From Trichormus variabilis 0441 (lineage in GTDB: Bacteria > Cyanobacteriota > Cyanobacteriia > Cyanobacteriales > Nostocaceae): 64,000 nt of DNA. Both the position numbers and the translations under genes were made by a program. The stretch covers positions 4,780,001 to 4,844,000 of the forward strand of contig NZ_CP047242.1 of NCBI RefSeq assembly GCF_009856605.1. The letters run 5' to 3'. A model generated the notes under the pieces. It had not been told where the DNA came from, ran no database searches, and saw nothing but the letters and a program-made list of their open reading frames with translations. This document shows positions 1 through 9,966 of the stretch, in pieces. Position 1 is the first letter of the stretch, and every line of letters begins with the position of its first letter.

Positions 1-335
1 GTGAAGTTACATGGAAATTAACAAACAATAAAAATAACTATTTGAATTAGATTTGATTATGGAAAATATTTTATTATCTGTAGGGTGGACATTGCCCACC
101 TCATCATGCTTCTGATGGACATTGCCCAACGCCACTTGTTCCAAGCCGGGAAACCCCTAAGGGCGCAGTGACTCCCCTACGTATATTTCAAAAATCTAGA
201 GGTTGTATGCAACTTCTCTACTAGAGAATTGGTACAACACACCCTACAATAATTTCATATAAATATGGTAAGATTCCACTTCTTATAGACAGAAATTTCT
301 CCCTGTTGATCAAATTGATAACTTAGAGAAGGCAA
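1..335. other. Intergenic, AT-rich, no gene seen
   Basis: I see no credible coding frame on either strand. The stretch holds two direct copies of TGGACATTGCCCA (86-98 and 116-128); the first is part of a short hairpin, GTGGACATTGCCCAC. A degenerate copy of the TTGTATGCAACTTCTCT palindrome found elsewhere in the window sits near 200-225. The promoter of the following gene should lie here, but no convincing -35/-10 pair could be assigned. Confidence 0.6.
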
Positions 336-1082
336 ATGTCAAAAAATTTGAGCCTCACTATCAACCCCAGATTAGTAACTAGTGCTAGTCTTGGCTTATT
401 GCTGTTTCTGACACCAGTTGCAGTTACAGCTTCTTCATCATCTAATCGCCGCCAACCTGCAAGCGACTATAGTAGAAGCGCGGGTAAACGAGGTTGTCCA
501 AATGACTCCAGTGAAACCATACCTCTAACAGTACTTGCACCACAGACTTATGTTGGATACACAACAGAGTTACGTCCTACTTTTGTCGGTTTTGTCTCTA
601 GTCCCCAGAAGGTAGAGTTGCGGATTTTTGAATTTACTTCCGACAAGGAAGTCAAACAGCTAGGTAATGCCGTACACAAAGATGTAAAATCAGGTATATT
701 TCAAATACCCTTACCTGAAGAAAACCCTGATTTAACTATAGGTAAGAAATATCTTTGGCAGTTATCTATGAGATGTTCTGGGGTGAACATAGTCGAAGCG
801 GCTGAATTTATTGTTGTAGAAATATCATCTACACTCAAAAGTAAATTACCCAGTACAGCTAATGGTTTACAAAAAGCTACTGTTTTGGCTGAAGAAAATT
901 TATGGTATGACGCATTGAATGAGGCTTTAAAGTTAGCAAATAATGGCAAACTAGGTGATTTAGGGGCAAAAATAGTTAAAAGCTTTGCTAAAAATGAATC
1001 GCCAAAGCCTACAGAGATTCAAACATTAGTTCAAAAGAGAATACAATTTCTACATAAAATAGCAGATCAAGAAAAAGATTGA
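336..1082 (+). CDS. Exported DUF928 family protein
   Basis: The 248-residue protein starts with a classical signal peptide: polar start, hydrophobic segment about residues 14-32, then a Ser-rich linker. The body matches what I know of the cyanobacterial DUF928 family: a conserved LTVLAP start, then TTELRPTF, a beta-rich stretch and an alpha-helical C-terminal tail. The biochemical role of this family is unknown; location is probably periplasm or cell surface. GAGAAGG lies 4-5 bases before the ATG and supports this start. The gene converges on the TPR-CHAT gene. In cyanobacteria DUF928 genes often sit near CHAT and haemagglutinin-type exoprotein genes, as here. That association is recalled, not computed. 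Confidence 0.8.
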   Translation: MSKNLSLTINPRLVTSASLGLLLFLTPVAVTASSSSNRRQPASDYSRSAGKRGCPNDSSETIPLTVLAPQTYVGYTTELRPTFVGFVSSPQKVELRIFEFTSDKEVKQLGNAVHKDVKSGIFQIPLPEENPDLTIGKKYLWQLSMRCSGVNIVEAAEFIVVEISSTLKSKLPSTANGLQKATVLAEENLWYDALNEALKLANNGKLGDLGAKIVKSFAKNESPKPTEIQTLVQKRIQFLHKIADQEKD

Positions 1083-1086
1083 TAGC

Positions 1087-1180
1087 AATTCTCTATGAAG
1101 TTGCAGCAAAAATGATGTAAAGAGGTTGTATGCAACGTTTCTACAGTTAAAAATAAAGCACATCTTCATTAAGAAACTGA
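1087..1180. repeat. Dispersed repeat family A, copy 1 (diverged)
   Basis: About 94 bp between two convergent genes. It shares the layout ATTCTCTATGAAGTTG, then a central palindrome around TTGTATGCAACG, then CATCTTCATTAAGAAA with copies at 13549-13640 and 26291-26360. In this copy the palindrome has decayed. It may also act as a bidirectional terminator for the convergent genes. Confidence 0.7.
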
Positions 1181-1242
1181 GGGGAGTTGACGATACTTGT
1201 TGAAAAGGATTTATAAGCAGACTTAGTTTTGACTATTCCTTT

Positions 1243-3894
1243 TCAAAGCCAATTTCCTATGAGGATAAATGCTGACCAATAGTATGGATGGTCATATTTG
1301 TCATTAATTTCTGGTATTTGTTTGGCACTGATTAGTTTTAACTGTGCTGCTTGTAAAGCTTGTGCTTTACTCATTCCTGAATTACGTAACTTATCGTAAA
1401 ACTCGGCAATTAAGTTGGCTGTAGAATCATCGTCTACAGGCCATAGTGAAGCTAAGGCGCTTTTTGTCCCAGCTTGCAATGCTACACCAGCTAAACCTAG
1501 TGTAGCGCGATCGTCACCTGTAGCTGTTTCACAAGCCGTTAATGTTAATAGTTCCACTGCATTAGAAATATTACCAGATTGGCGCAGTATAGCTTCTAGT
1601 TTATCAATGGTAAGTTTTTCATTATTACCTATTACTAGAAACGTATCTTCTGGGATAATACCAAACTGTGCATGAGTCGCAATATGAATAATGGGATAAG
1701 TTTTTTCTTGAATTTCTCTTTTTAAGTTTTGGATAGCAAACTCTTCATTTTCTAGTTTTTTACTTTCGGGAAATATTTTTTTAATAGCCCCATATTCTAT
1801 AGGGAAATATGCGAGTTCAGGAAAAACCTTATTATCTATTTTACTTTCTTGACTCAACGCTAAAACTAAAGCACGATTGACTTGTGAGCTTAAAGGTTTT
1901 AAGTCGGTTAATTGTAAACTAGAAGTTGTAGCAACAGCATATTTTTCAATTAAATATTTGCTTTCATTTTTGTCGTAAAGCGCAGCCATTGGGACATCAC
2001 GCAAGAAACCATCTTGAATAAAAACTAAAGTTTTAATTTTCTGTTCTGTTAAATATTTTTCAATTGGAATAATGATTGCATCGTAAATATTTTCGGCATC
2101 TTTGGTACTGTAATTGATAGTTTGTTGTGCTAGTAAACTATTACGGAATTGAGATATTTCTTGACGCAAGGTTTCTTGATTTTTATTCTCTACCCAGTGT
2201 AAGTATTCTTGTTGATTGGGTAGACTGAGTAAAATTCCTATTTTATCTTTAAAAATAATTGAACTGATAACAGCAGTATCTTTTTCTATGACTTGATACA
2301 GTGGCTGGTTGTTGAAAGCTGCTAGGATACAATCATTACCAAAATAATTTTGGATTTCTGCTTGTCGGAGGGAGTTGATAGTGGTCAATGCACTATTTAG
2401 TTGTTGATTGTGCCTTACACTATCTTGATTATTAGATGTAGCCAATTCTAACTGAAGTTGTGCCAATTGGCGGTAGACAGGCTCCACAACATCGCGGAAA
2501 TCAAATTGGAAATCACGGTTTGTAGTTAAAATATCATTGCGTAGTTCTTCTAATGTTTTATAAGCTCTTTCATAAAAAGATAGTGCTTGATTAAGTTGTT
2601 TCTGTGCTGCTAGAATTCTTCCTGCTTGCCACTCCCATAAATATAAACTATCTTTTGCTTGTAAATTTTGGTCAGCGAACCAAATAGCCTGGTTAGTTAA
2701 TTCCCAAGCAGATTTATACTCTTTTTGGCATTCATATAAATGTCCTAATTCTCCTAAAGCATATGATGTAGAACGGGCATCTTGCAATTTTTTGGCAGTT
2801 TGAATGGCTTGATGAAAAAGCTGCTTAACTTGTAATTCTGGCAATCTTGTTTTTTGGTGGCATTGATTGACGGATGAAGTGAATTCATCATTAGTAATAG
2901 GTAAATTAGCTAATTCAATTTCTGCATATACTTTGTTAATTGAATCTGGTGTTTGCTCAATTAAAGCTAAAGCCTGTTGGATATTTGTCTCAATTTGATT
3001 GGGATTTAAGATATTACTATCTACAGTTTGATAAGCAAGCTTGATGAAGTTTATATGACTGCGTAGTTCGGCAATTTTATTATTTTCTTTAGCTGCTACG
3101 GCAATACTTTTTTGCAAAGAAATTATGGCTATTCTATAATCATCTTGAGAACGTTGTATAAACTCATTCATTTTAGAAGAGTTATGATTTTTAGCAGATT
3201 TAGCGCGTAAATTCCAAAGTTGGGCGCGGCCAGCGTAAGCATTAGCTAAACTGTTAAGGATAGCAAAATTGTCTGTTTGATTTTGGCTATTGTTGACAGT
3301 CTCTAGATATTTAATTGATAAATCATAGTTACCTTGCAGTCGGTGAGCTTCTCCTAAGCTTCCCAAGGCTGCAACCTCTCCTAATTTATCTTGTTGTTCC
3401 TGGGCAATTTGTAATGCACTCCCTGTTTGACAAATTAATGTATCTGCACCACATAAAAGACTGATGGCTTTTTTTGTTTGTCCTGAATTACTATAAATTT
3501 GTGCTATTTCAGTCAGGATTCTTCCGACTTTTGGCAAATCTTTTTGAGAGTGATAATAAGCTTTTACCTTTTCCCAATAACTCAAAGTTAAGCTTTTATT
3601 ACCTAACTGTTGATAAGTTCTAGCTAAATTTTCATTAATGATGGCTATATTAGGAGTATCGTTATTTTTTTGATAAAAATCTAAAGCTGTTTCCCAGTGT
3701 TGAATGGCAGCATAAAAGTCTCCTTTTTTATAGCTTTGAATACCCTGATTAACAAGTTTATAAGCATCAGGAGTTTGAGCCTTGACTATAGCTGCTCGGT
3801 GAAAACTGCCAAAAAATAGACAAAGTATGAAACTGGCAGTAAATAGCGTTACTAACCAAGGGTTAAATAATGATTTAAAAAGTTTATTAAACAC
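1243..3894 (-). CDS. Exported TPR-CHAT domain (caspase-like) protein
   Basis: The 883-residue protein has an N-terminal hydrophobic segment (about residues 12-32) ending near VKAQT, which reads as a signal peptide or anchor. A long region of TPR-type helical repeats follows (about 40-480). A CHAT domain, the caspase-HetF-associated-TPR peptidase fold, lies at about 610-883. The catalytic pair is visible: His741 in IATHAQFG and Cys788 in LTACETATG, followed by the conserved GLAGVALQAGT and SLWPVDD stretches. An active cysteine protease is therefore plausible. Substrates are unknown. It is convergent with the DUF928 gene, and an RTX-repeat remnant ends 30 bp upstream of its start. A CHAT protease exported from the cytoplasm is noteworthy. 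Confidence 0.88.
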   Translation of the reverse strand: MFNKLFKSLFNPWLVTLFTASFILCLFFGSFHRAAIVKAQTPDAYKLVNQGIQSYKKGDFYAAIQHWETALDFYQKNNDTPNIAIINENLARTYQQLGNKSLTLSYWEKVKAYYHSQKDLPKVGRILTEIAQIYSNSGQTKKAISLLCGADTLICQTGSALQIAQEQQDKLGEVAALGSLGEAHRLQGNYDLSIKYLETVNNSQNQTDNFAILNSLANAYAGRAQLWNLRAKSAKNHNSSKMNEFIQRSQDDYRIAIISLQKSIAVAAKENNKIAELRSHINFIKLAYQTVDSNILNPNQIETNIQQALALIEQTPDSINKVYAEIELANLPITNDEFTSSVNQCHQKTRLPELQVKQLFHQAIQTAKKLQDARSTSYALGELGHLYECQKEYKSAWELTNQAIWFADQNLQAKDSLYLWEWQAGRILAAQKQLNQALSFYERAYKTLEELRNDILTTNRDFQFDFRDVVEPVYRQLAQLQLELATSNNQDSVRHNQQLNSALTTINSLRQAEIQNYFGNDCILAAFNNQPLYQVIEKDTAVISSIIFKDKIGILLSLPNQQEYLHWVENKNQETLRQEISQFRNSLLAQQTINYSTKDAENIYDAIIIPIEKYLTEQKIKTLVFIQDGFLRDVPMAALYDKNESKYLIEKYAVATTSSLQLTDLKPLSSQVNRALVLALSQESKIDNKVFPELAYFPIEYGAIKKIFPESKKLENEEFAIQNLKREIQEKTYPIIHIATHAQFGIIPEDTFLVIGNNEKLTIDKLEAILRQSGNISNAVELLTLTACETATGDDRATLGLAGVALQAGTKSALASLWPVDDDSTANLIAEFYDKLRNSGMSKAQALQAAQLKLISAKQIPEINDKYDHPYYWSAFILIGNWL

Positions 3895-3924
3895 GTATGA
3901 ATCAACTCAAAATTTAAAGTAAAA

Positions 3925-4203
3925 TCAACAGTTGAACGTAAAGCGATCGCGTTCTACACCTCCTGTTAGTGTATCGTTGCCTACTCCGCTATCGAGAGTA
4001 TCATTACTCCTACCACCATGCAAAATGTTAGCAGCACTATTACCGATAATTGTGTCATTGCCATCACCACCAAAAGCATTTTCGATTGTGGTTCCCGTAC
4101 CGATAGTTAAGACGGTTTCATTGAGAATACCTGACCTATCTTTTTTTACCTCAAAATGCTCACACTCCTCTATTTTCTTGGCTTCAGCCGCTTTGTCACC
4201 CCT
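3925..4203 (-). pseudogene. Remnant of RTX / haemolysin-type Ca-binding repeat protein (C-terminal part)
   Basis: The minus strand is open for about 92 codons between two stops but has no convincing start. Its translation contains ILNETVLTIGTG, AFGGDGNDTIIGNSAANIL, then GGRSNDTLDSG and GVGNDTLTGG. These are RTX nonapeptide repeats (consensus GGxGxDxLx) arranged as in the C-terminal domain of serralysin-like M10 peptidases. The expected N-terminal domains are absent, so this is the tail of a lost or truncated gene. Several repeat positions are changed (GGRSND, GVERD), consistent with decay. The plus-strand ORF over this stretch is its shadow. Confidence 0.7.
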
Positions 4204-4743
4204 TCAGAGTGCATAATTTTACAGAGTACGAAATGAATAGAAATTAGTCGTTTATGCTTTATGCAGTCTGAAATGCAGAATTTAGTACCGATGTATGCAA
4301 CTTCATGTATGCAGAGTTCCAGAAAACTGTATTCTTTTTCAGCGCAAATGAAGATTGTCCTGGTTTTGCGGGACTTTAGGGAATGAAAAGATATAGCTGT
4401 TAACGGTTCACAGACTTGAAAGCTTTGTGTTTTCAGGGTTTGATGTTAGCTTAATGTCCTAATCTATCTGGCTACGACTATATGTGGAATACACAATCTG
4501 CAATATTTAGACAATACATTTTTATGCAATTAAAAATACATTTTTTTCTCTTTTTGATTGCAAGCATCAAGTTTAAATTAGTGGGTGTGTTCTCTATTAC
4601 ACCATTTGCTGAAATCTCTTAACCCGCACAGGCGGGTTTTATCTGTATAGTTGCGACTTCTAGTTGTGACTATCAACCTAACTGGAGGTTTTTTGCTATG
4701 GATTTTTACAACATCGTCTAACTATAGAAACGGAGGTATCTTC
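4204..4743. other. Intergenic region upstream of the Ser/Thr kinase
   Basis: No gene is supported. The stretch is AT-rich, has degenerate GTATGCAACTTC repeat pieces near 4292-4320 and a terminator-like hairpin at 4621-4640. An upstream TTG codon at 4651 could extend the kinase frame, but the AGGAGG-type site before 4744 argues against it. Confidence 0.5.
4621..4640 (+). terminator. Rho-independent-type hairpin
   Basis: AACCCGC-ACAG-GCGGGTT is a perfect 7-bp stem with a 4-base loop, followed by TTAT. No plus-strand gene ends nearby, so it could stop transcripts from a lost gene or attenuate transcription into the kinase gene about 100 bp downstream. Confidence 0.5.
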
Positions 4744-6444
4744 ATGTCAGGAGCATCTCTGATTGGGAAAACACTTCGTAGTCGCTATTATATTACAGAC
4801 AAAATAGGAGAGGGCGGTATTGGTGAGACTTATTTAGCTATCGATAAGGATCAGCCAGAGGATTATCAATGTGTTATTAAAAGACTTAAACCTCAAAATA
4901 CCAACCAGTCTACAATAATGTGGTTACAACGAGCTTTTAATCGAGAAGCGGTAACGCTACAAAGACTCGGAAGTCACGACCAAATCCCCAGATTATTAGC
5001 TTTTTTTCGAGAGGATGAAGAGTTTTTTATAGCACAAGAATTTATTCATGGTATAAATCTGCGTACAGAATTTAGTAATTCTGGAAAATGGAGTGAGACT
5101 CAAGTTATTTCCTTGTTGCAGAATATTTTAGAAGTTCTAGATTTTGTTCATCAAAATCAAGTCATCCACCGTGATTTAAAACCAGAAAACTTAATCAAAC
5201 GTAGCAGCGACAATAAAATTGTTTTAATTGACTTTGGTGCTGTTAAAGAAATAGGTACGCAAATTATCAACAACAAGGGTAAAAAAGTCTCAACTAGCTT
5301 TATTATTGGTACACCGGGATATATGCCGATGGAACAGCTAAGACAAAATCCGATGCTTTGTAGTGATATTTATGCAGTAGGAATGATAGCCATTGAGGCG
5401 CTAACAGGCTTACATTCTACAAAACTTTTAGATTCGTATACAGGGCAAATTGTTTGGCGCGATCGCCTAAAAATTAGAGAGGATTTAGCAGAGATTTTAG
5501 ATAGAATGATAGCCTACAATCCCCATCATCGCTATCAGTCGGCTGCGGAATGTTTACAGGAAACTCTAAGTTTATCACAAGGTTTAAATCATCAAAGACA
5601 GACATCAATATCATTGTCTTTATCCCCGATATGCACTATCATTAGATTCGGCAGTTTTGGCAGAATAACTACTAATGAATTTATTGGCAAATTTTTAGCT
5701 ATCACTCAAAATAGAAAACTTGTCAAAACTCCTGGAATATCTTTAATATTGGCATCGATAGTAGCAATCATTGTGGGTAAGGGAATTTGGTCACAAATAT
5801 TAATTAATAATATCGATGCGATGGCGGATGAAATTTCTCTTCCTGCTTCCAGAGCCACGAAAGGTCATACTCCTAATATAAATATTAGTAAATTTCTCTC
5901 TTATTTTATTAATTCCTCCGCAAATTTAACTAAGAAAAATCCTACAGATTTACCAATAATTAAACCACTTGTTCACAATCAAAGCTCATCACCAGTCCTC
6001 AGTCGTCTACAGACTCTCAGACTAGAGAATATCCAGATTCATCAGGTGGCTACACCCCGGACATATAATATTTGTAACGCTCCTTTACAACTGCTTCAGC
6101 CAAATCATAGCGATCGCCTAAACTTAGATTGGCAATTAGACTGGACAACTAAGGGGAATGCTCACGTAGGGCGATTAAAAATGCAAGGTTATTCAGGGAA
6201 AATGAGAACTATCTCTCCCGACGGTAAAGGCGGCTTGAGAACTGTAGAGCAAACTATGCAACTATATACTTCTGCCAAAGGATATGTTTTGCTGGGGTTT
6301 AATCCTATGGATGTGGAGAAACAGCAAGCACGACGATATAAAGCGAACAATTTGATAATTAGAGTAGAAATTGATGGTTCAACAACAATAATCAACTGTG
6401 ATGATAGTGGAAATATTTCCTCAGCGATCGCCCAAGAATTTTAA
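4744..6444 (+). CDS. Membrane-anchored Ser/Thr protein kinase
   Basis: I place the start at 4744 because GGAGGT lies 6 bases upstream, giving 566 residues. The kinase domain covers about 15-275: glycine loop GEGGIGETY (22-30), Lys46 in VIKRLK, catalytic loop HRDLKPEN (142-149), DFG at 163-165 and GTPGYMPMEQ (189-198). All key residues are present, so it should be active. A single transmembrane helix lies near 331-350. The C-terminal part of about 200 residues is unrecognised and ends with a beta-rich module from about residue 450, probably outside the cytoplasm. Topology suggests an external sensor coupled to an internal kinase. Its location next to two exported adhesin-like proteins is suggestive only. 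Confidence 0.88.
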   Translation: MSGASLIGKTLRSRYYITDKIGEGGIGETYLAIDKDQPEDYQCVIKRLKPQNTNQSTIMWLQRAFNREAVTLQRLGSHDQIPRLLAFFREDEEFFIAQEFIHGINLRTEFSNSGKWSETQVISLLQNILEVLDFVHQNQVIHRDLKPENLIKRSSDNKIVLIDFGAVKEIGTQIINNKGKKVSTSFIIGTPGYMPMEQLRQNPMLCSDIYAVGMIAIEALTGLHSTKLLDSYTGQIVWRDRLKIREDLAEILDRMIAYNPHHRYQSAAECLQETLSLSQGLNHQRQTSISLSLSPICTIIRFGSFGRITTNEFIGKFLAITQNRKLVKTPGISLILASIVAIIVGKGIWSQILINNIDAMADEISLPASRATKGHTPNINISKFLSYFINSSANLTKKNPTDLPIIKPLVHNQSSSPVLSRLQTLRLENIQIHQVATPRTYNICNAPLQLLQPNHSDRLNLDWQLDWTTKGNAHVGRLKMQGYSGKMRTISPDGKGGLRTVEQTMQLYTSAKGYVLLGFNPMDVEKQQARRYKANNLIIRVEIDGSTTIINCDDSGNISSAIAQEF

Positions 6445-6484
6445 CTTAATAAACCTTATATAAAATTTGCTTGAAAGCAAAATT

Positions 6485-9400
6485 GTGATTAAACGAAATT
6501 ATTTAAATCGGTGTTTGAGCTTAAGCTTATTAGTCAGCGTGACTTTAACAACAAATGGGAAAATTTTGGCACAAGTCACAGCCGACCAAACCTTAGAAAC
6601 ACAAGTTATAGATATTGGTTTAAACTCCTTTATTTTAGGTGGTACAACAGTTGGTAACACTAATTTATTCCACAGTTTTGCTAGTTTTAATGTTCCTAGT
6701 AATGGTGCAGCAATTTTTATCAATGACCCTAGTTTAACTAATATATTTGCACGAGTAACAGGTGGCACAGCTTCCGATGTTCAAGGCAGAATAGGTACTC
6801 AAGGGACTGCCAATTTATATTTAATCAATCCCAACGGCATTATTTTTGGCACAAATGCTAGCTTAAATATAGGTGGTTCTTTCGTCGCTACTACAGCTAA
6901 TGTTATTCAATTTCCTGGTGGTGCTGAATTTTCTTTAAATTCATCAGTTTCACCAGATAATCATCTACTTAGGGTCAACCCCACAGCATTCTTATTTAAC
7001 CAAATCGCTAATCAAGGTACAAACTCAATTGAAAATCGTGCCTATTTAGGAGTTCCTAATAATAGGAGTTTAATTCTACTTGGTGGTAATATTGCACCCA
7101 CATCTCATACCACCGGCAGAATTATAATCGATGGCGGAGTAGTTCAGGCATTAGGTGGTAGGGTAGAAATTGGTGGATTAGTTGAACCTGGCTCCATAGG
7201 AATTAATATTGATGGCAATAAATTCAGCCTGAATTTTCCTGATAGTGTAGCAAAAACAGATATTTCATTAATCAATAATAGCGCCCTTTTTATTTCTGGT
7301 GCTGGTGGTGGTGATATTATAGTTAATGCTGATAATTTGAGCCTAAATTCTAGTTATTTTTTTGCAGGTATACTTAATAATCAAGGCAACCCTGAGACTA
7401 AAGCAGGCGATATCTCAATTAATGCTACAGGCATTGTCACTGTTGCTCAAAATAGTATCATTGGAAATTCCTCTGTGGGAATTGGAGATAGTGGAAACAT
7501 CAATATTTTTGGTCAATCACTCCAAATAATTGGTAATAGTGCAGTTCAGTCGTCTGCCTTACAAGGTAATTCCGGAACAATTAATATTAAAGTCGATGAT
7601 ACGATTGCTTTATTAGGCAGTCAAATTGGCAGTATTGTTCGTCCGCGAGATACCTCTGTGTCTTCGTTGCAGTCACGGTTATTAGGAACACCAACTAGGG
7701 GAAAAAGTGGTGGTATCAATATCCAGGCACGCAATCTTTTAGCAGTAGATAGTAGTTCAATAAGTGCAAGCAACTTTTTGGCGGATGATTCTGGAGATAT
7801 TAAAATTCAAGCTGCTGATACGGTGATTTTAAATAATAGGGGTTCTATATCTTCAACCGCCTTTGGTCAAGGAAAATCTGGTAATTTATCTATTAGTACT
7901 AATCGGTTGAATGTAATTAATTATTCTCAAATAGCAGCTAATACATTGGGGACTGGAAATGCTGGGGATATTAATATTAATGCTGAGGATATTAATATAG
8001 AGGATAAGTCTTTTATTACTAGCAGTACATCCTCTTTTTTTAACACTATCAGCAATGTAGGCAATGCAGGAAATATCAATATTCAAACTTCACGAATTAG
8101 TGTAAAAAATAGTGGCTTTATTATATCTATTTCTGGTGACAGAGAACAGGCATTAACCAATGGATTGGGTGGTAACATCAATATTACAGCTACTGAACTA
8201 ATAGAAATAGATGCAAAAGGTGCAACTGATATAATCACAGGTTTTAGTGCCAAAACTTTTAGTGATAGCCGTGCTGGTGACATAACACTAAATACCAAAA
8301 ATTTGATTGTGAGAAATGGCGGTGCTATTACGGCAGAAGCTGCTAATAGTTTAGGAGGAAACGCGGGAAATATTAATATCAATGCCTCCGATACTGTTAA
8401 GCTCATCAGCTCCCCAGGAAATTCCTATAGTAGAATTTTCACGGGAGTTGTGTCTTCTGATAATAATGTGACGAATGCGGGTAATGGTGGTGAGTTAAAG
8501 ATTACCACTGGAAAATTACAGCTAACAAATGGCATTATATCAGCAGCAACATTCGGTCAAGGTCATGCAGGCAATATTACTATATTTAGTAATGATGAGA
8601 TAGTTCTTGATAGTGGGTTAATATTTAGTTTAGTTGGTGCTGGTGCAGTCGGGAATGGGGGAGATATTAATATTCAAACACCAAGACTAACTTTAACTAA
8701 TGGTAGTCAAGTTGATGCTAGTATTCGGGGTGGAGGAATAGGCAAAGGTGGCACTATTCGCATTGATGCGGCAGATTATGTAATTATTTCTGGACGGGAT
8801 GCAGACGGGTTTGAGAGTTTCTTAGCAGCTGAGACTAGCAGAGGGGGTATTGGTCAACCAGGAGACATCATCGTTAATACAGATTATTTCCTCTTAGAAA
8901 AAAATGGTTTTGTGACTACCGGAACTTTTAACTCCAGTAACGGAGGTAGTATTACCATTAATACTCGTATCTTTGAGGCCTTGACTGGTGGACAAATTTT
9001 TTCCAGCACCGGTAGTAGTGGCAAAGCAGGCGACATTATTATTAATGCTACAGATAGTATAATCGTCTCTGGGGTAAATGCAGAAACTGGAAATAATGCT
9101 GCGATCGTTGCAGGAACACTTGCAGACTCAACTGGTAATGGAGGAACAGTATCCTTATCTACTAATAATTTTCATTTAAGTAACGAGGCTGGAGTTCTCA
9201 CACGCAGTCAGGGACGAGGTATTGCAGGAGATATCAACATTACTGCTAGGGGCAATTTTTATGTAAATCATGCTTTTGTCAGCGCACAAGCTGAACAGGC
9301 TGGTGGTGGAAATATCGATATCACTGCGAAAAATATTAATCTGCGTAATAACAGTGACATCCGCACTGATTTATCTAATGGTAGCGGTAGGGGTGGGGGA

Positions 9401-9943
9401 ATTTCCCTCACTGCAAATACCATCATTGCCTTAGAAGATAGTGATATTCTCGCCTTCGCACCAGAGGGACAAGGCGGAGATATTAAATTTAACACCCGCG
9501 CTGTGTTTAGTGATTCTCTCTACACCGACAGACAAACTATACCTGATAGAAATAGTCTCCAGTCACTAGTGAGTAATGGTAGCTCTGACATTAACGCCAC
9601 TGGGACAATCTCTGGCAATATTATTGGTGTGCCTGATATTAGCTCCATCCAAAACGGACTCACAGATTTACAAGCTAATCCCATTGATACTACCGTACTG
9701 ATTGCCAATAGTTGCATTGCGCGTAGTCTCAGGCAAGAAGGTAGTTTTGTGATTACTGGGACTGGTGGTTTACCAACTCGTCCTGGTGAAGTTATGGCTT
9801 CTAGTTATGCCACAGGTGATGTGCAGAGTGTCAGTGATGAAAGTAAGGCTAGTTTGTGGAAAAAAGGCGACCCGATTATTGAACCGCAAGGAGTATATCG
9901 ATTAGCAAATGGGGTTGTGGTGATGAGTCGTGAGTGTCATTGA
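6485..9943 (+). CDS. TPS-type exoprotein with filamentous haemagglutinin N-terminal domain (copy 1)
   Basis: Starting at GTG 6485, which aligns with ATG 9967 of the next paralogue (both begin xIKR), the product has 1152 residues; a TTG at 6467 would add six. It has a signal peptide (about 1-30), a TPS secretion domain with the hallmark NPNGIIFGTNA, then a long series of glycine- and asparagine-rich repeats (GNAGNINI, GGDINIQT). Such repeats fold as a right-handed parallel beta-helix. The end has a conserved GTGGLPTRPGE and a terminal Cys. Proteins of this family are secreted through a TpsB/FhaC-type pore and act as adhesins or surface filaments. No TpsB gene is in the window. Confidence 0.88.
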   Translation: MIKRNYLNRCLSLSLLVSVTLTTNGKILAQVTADQTLETQVIDIGLNSFILGGTTVGNTNLFHSFASFNVPSNGAAIFINDPSLTNIFARVTGGTASDVQGRIGTQGTANLYLINPNGIIFGTNASLNIGGSFVATTANVIQFPGGAEFSLNSSVSPDNHLLRVNPTAFLFNQIANQGTNSIENRAYLGVPNNRSLILLGGNIAPTSHTTGRIIIDGGVVQALGGRVEIGGLVEPGSIGINIDGNKFSLNFPDSVAKTDISLINNSALFISGAGGGDIIVNADNLSLNSSYFFAGILNNQGNPETKAGDISINATGIVTVAQNSIIGNSSVGIGDSGNINIFGQSLQIIGNSAVQSSALQGNSGTINIKVDDTIALLGSQIGSIVRPRDTSVSSLQSRLLGTPTRGKSGGINIQARNLLAVDSSSISASNFLADDSGDIKIQAADTVILNNRGSISSTAFGQGKSGNLSISTNRLNVINYSQIAANTLGTGNAGDININAEDINIEDKSFITSSTSSFFNTISNVGNAGNINIQTSRISVKNSGFIISISGDREQALTNGLGGNINITATELIEIDAKGATDIITGFSAKTFSDSRAGDITLNTKNLIVRNGGAITAEAANSLGGNAGNININASDTVKLISSPGNSYSRIFTGVVSSDNNVTNAGNGGELKITTGKLQLTNGIISAATFGQGHAGNITIFSNDEIVLDSGLIFSLVGAGAVGNGGDINIQTPRLTLTNGSQVDASIRGGGIGKGGTIRIDAADYVIISGRDADGFESFLAAETSRGGIGQPGDIIVNTDYFLLEKNGFVTTGTFNSSNGGSITINTRIFEALTGGQIFSSTGSSGKAGDIIINATDSIIVSGVNAETGNNAAIVAGTLADSTGNGGTVSLSTNNFHLSNEAGVLTRSQGRGIAGDINITARGNFYVNHAFVSAQAEQAGGGNIDITAKNINLRNNSDIRTDLSNGSGRGGGISLTANTIIALEDSDILAFAPEGQGGDIKFNTRAVFSDSLYTDRQTIPDRNSLQSLVSNGSSDINATGTISGNIIGVPDISSIQNGLTDLQANPIDTTVLIANSCIARSLRQEGSFVITGTGGLPTRPGEVMASSYATGDVQSVSDESKASLWKKGDPIIEPQGVYRLANGVVVMSRECH

Positions 9944-9966
9944 ACAAGTGTTTGCAAACAAAGCTG

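Noticed and set aside
3932..4216. 94-residue plus-strand ORF
   Set aside because: It is the antisense shadow of RTX-repeat coding sequence on the minus strand; its own product is low-complexity.
4651..4743. Upstream TTG start extending the Ser/Thr kinase by 31 residues
   Set aside because: A GGAGGT site at correct distance precedes the ATG at 4744, and the kinase family begins there.
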